Positions 5,801 through 7,281 of a DNA stretch of 7,281 nt are shown piece by piece. Numbering within the stretch: position 1 is the stretch's first letter; each line of letters opens with the position of its first letter. The notes below the pieces were generated by a model that worked only from the letters and a program-made list of their open reading frames with translations, was not told where the DNA came from and did not search any database. Source of the stretch: CAZZBK01 sp964652155 (lineage in GTDB: Bacteria > Planctomycetota > Planctomycetia > Pirellulales > PNKZ01); the NCBI GenBank assembly GCA_964652155.1, contig CAZZBK010000209.1, positions 1 through 7,281 on the forward strand, written 5' to 3'. The translations under genes and the position numbers were made by a program.

Positions 5801-7180
5801 ATGGTGCTGTCTCGATGTGCCGTCGTCCGCGCGCTCGTGGCGTTGGTCACCGTCTTTTCGATTACCACGCTTGCCCAACAAGCGGCTTGGGCTCAAGGGG
5901 GCGGTGGCGGCTTACAGCGACAGCAATCTGTCGGCGGTGTGTTCGTCGACGCCAAGGGGGTTGTCGCGAATGTCTCGCTCGACGAGCAACGGCAGCTCGC
6001 CGAGGCGCGGGCCAAAGCCCTCGCGCCCGCCAAGGGCGAGATGCAAGATCGCACCGAGTTGCGAAAAATTTCGCTCCGACAACTTGAGGCGGCGCTCGCC
6101 ACGCAACTCCAAAACAAACAGCCCATCCCGGACGAGATGCGGTACCTCGCCGGTCTGCAACGTATTCGTTACGTCTTCGTCTATCCCGATCGCCAGGACG
6201 TTGTCTTGGCCGGGCCCGGCGAAGGCTGGAAGGTCGACGCCCGCGGCAATGTCGTGGGCCTGACGACGCTGCGCCCCGTGCTGCTGCTCGACGATCTGCT
6301 CGTGGCCTTGCGGAGCGCGGCAGCCGAGCCCCGGCAAAATATCACCTGCTCGATCGACCCCACGCCCGAAGGCATGCTGCGATTGCAGGCGTTTGTCAGC
6401 CAGTTGACCGGCATCGGCAGCGACCCACGCGCGACAACGCAAGCGATCGAACAGCAGTTGGGTCCGCAGATCGTGACCGTGACCGGCGTGCCGGCTTCGA
6501 GCCACTTGGGTCGCGTACTGGTGGCGGCCGACTACCGCATGAAACGCTTGGCGATGCAGTTCGACCCCTCCCCAATCGCCGGTCTCCCCGGCTATCTGAA
6601 CATGATTCCCTCGGGAGGCCGAGGGATGAACAACATGGCCCCGCGTTGGTGGCTGTCGACCGATTACCTGCCGCTGTTGCGCGACGACGAAGGCACGGCC
6701 TGGGAACTGCAAGGCCCCGGCGTCAAAGTGCTCAGCGAAGAAGAGTTCATTGGCAAGGACGGCACGCGGACCTCGGCCAATCGCCTGAACCCGCACGCCC
6801 AGCGGTGGGCCGAAAACATGACCCGCAAGTACGATGAACTGTCGAGCAAGGACACGATCTTTGCCGAATTGCGCAACGTGATGGACCTGGCCGTCATCGC
6901 GGCCTTGATGATCCGCGAACAGTTGCCCCAGAAGGCTTCGTTGAGCATGCCGCTGCTGCTCGACAACCAGCGCTTGCCCACCGACAACTACGGTGTCGCC
7001 ACCCAAACCCCTTCGATCAGCAGTGCGGTCCACAAAGGGAGCTCTTGGGTGATTAGCGTCTCGGGGGGCGTCGAGATTCAATCGCATCACGTGGCCGCTC
7101 GGCAAGAGAAGAAGCCCGAACTCAGTCAACTCCAGCAGCAACAGCGCGCCGCCGACGCAAAGCGTTGGTGGTGGAACTAG
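5801..7180 (+). CDS. Exported DUF1598-type protein, planctomycete-specific
   Basis: The 459-residue product has a clear Sec signal peptide: LSRCAVVR, a hydrophobic core, and cleavage after AWA at about residue 31, followed by a Gly-rich GGGGG. The mature protein opens with GGVFVDAKGVVANVSL and an Arg/Glu/Ala-rich helix at about 62-105. A long mixed alpha/beta region follows, with the recognisable RIRYVFVYPDRQDVVLAGP, GEGWKVDARGNVVG, and near the C terminus a helical stretch IFAELRNVMDLAVIAALM. This is the layout I associate with DUF1598 proteins, known only from planctomycetes and without an assigned function. The C terminus is Gln-rich and ends in KRWWWN. The frame is open from an ATG at 5744, but the ATG at 5801 follows AAAGG by 9 nt and gives the proper signal peptide. 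It lies 247 nt after the thioredoxin-protease gene on the same strand and may be co-regulated with it. No catalytic motif is evident. Confidence 0.88.
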   Translation: MVLSRCAVVRALVALVTVFSITTLAQQAAWAQGGGGGLQRQQSVGGVFVDAKGVVANVSLDEQRQLAEARAKALAPAKGEMQDRTELRKISLRQLEAALATQLQNKQPIPDEMRYLAGLQRIRYVFVYPDRQDVVLAGPGEGWKVDARGNVVGLTTLRPVLLLDDLLVALRSAAAEPRQNITCSIDPTPEGMLRLQAFVSQLTGIGSDPRATTQAIEQQLGPQIVTVTGVPASSHLGRVLVAADYRMKRLAMQFDPSPIAGLPGYLNMIPSGGRGMNNMAPRWWLSTDYLPLLRDDEGTAWELQGPGVKVLSEEEFIGKDGTRTSANRLNPHAQRWAENMTRKYDELSSKDTIFAELRNVMDLAVIAALMIREQLPQKASLSMPLLLDNQRLPTDNYGVATQTPSISSAVHKGSSWVISVSGGVEIQSHHVAARQEKKPELSQLQQQQRAADAKRWWWN

Positions 7181-7182
7181 GG

Positions 7183-7217
7183 CAAGGGGAAGTGCTCAAT
7201 GCTAAGTGCTAAATGCC
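7183..7217. repeat. Degenerate heptanucleotide array, consensus AAGTGCT
   Basis: Four 7-nt units run from 7190 to 7217: AAGTGCT at 7190 and 7204 alternate with CAATGCT at 7197 and a degenerate AAATGCC at 7211; the preceding 7183-7189 keeps the phase only loosely. The array starts about 10 nt after the stop of the DUF1598-type gene. Confidence 0.6.
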
Positions 7218-7240
7218 AGATCACTCCCGCGTGAGCGTAT

Positions 7241-7281
7241 CTCCCCTTTCATCCTTCATCCCTCATACTTCATCCCTTCTG
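7241..7281. repeat. Degenerate heptanucleotide array, consensus TTCATCC
   Basis: Exact TTCATCC units begin at 7248, 7255 and 7269, with a diverged CTCATAC at 7262 keeping the 7-nt phase. A weaker unit, CTCCCCT at 7241, precedes them. The array runs to the window edge and probably continues beyond it. Confidence 0.65.

Noticed and set aside
5912..7141. Minus-strand frame of 409 residues antisense to the DUF1598-type gene
   Set aside because: It is a shadow frame with no domain or start signal. The plus-strand frame has a signal peptide and family resemblance.

Overview
The window looks like a piece of a GC-rich planctomycete chromosome, most likely from the Pirellulales or a close relative. 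This rests on the 3' protein, which I recognise as the DUF1598 type seen essentially in planctomycetes, on a secreted thioredoxin/trypsin-like protease fusion, on weak or absent Shine-Dalgarno sites before some genes, and on intergenic spaces filled with degenerate heptanucleotide repeats. The placement comes from protein recognition alone; no search was run.

Layout. Positions 1-375 are non-coding, with a compact hairpin and a candidate sigma70-like promoter. On the plus strand a lipoprotein with a His-rich patch and CxxC (376-954) is followed by a small secreted heavy-metal-associated (HMA) domain protein (988-1317). They look like a two-gene envelope metal-handling operon. Converging on them from the minus strand is a type II toxin-antitoxin module: antitoxin 1797-1570, then a ParE-family toxin 1624-1318 broken by a single-base frameshift. 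Its promoter is good and is followed by a perfect inverted repeat that could be the autoregulatory operator. Further upstream on the minus strand are larC (3539-2352), for nickel-pincer cofactor synthesis, and a 3-nt-spaced membrane/coiled-coil protein with a helix-turn-helix-like C terminus (2348-1887).

The region 3540-3963 is a divergent intergenic space. It carries a ten-unit degenerate heptad array next to larC and several nested inverted repeats in front of the next plus-strand gene. That gene (3964-5553) encodes a thioredoxin domain with WCGPC joined to a trypsin-like protease with a complete His/Asp/Ser triad. After 247 nt of non-coding DNA comes the secreted DUF1598-type protein (5801-7180). 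The last 100 nt hold two more heptad arrays of different consensus.

No single unmistakable new defence or metabolic system is visible. The most notable items are the three different heptad arrays in two intergenic spaces, the parE frameshift in the loop of a perfect 10-bp palindrome, the His-rich lipoprotein/HMA pair, and the thioredoxin-protease fusion beside a planctomycete-specific exported protein.
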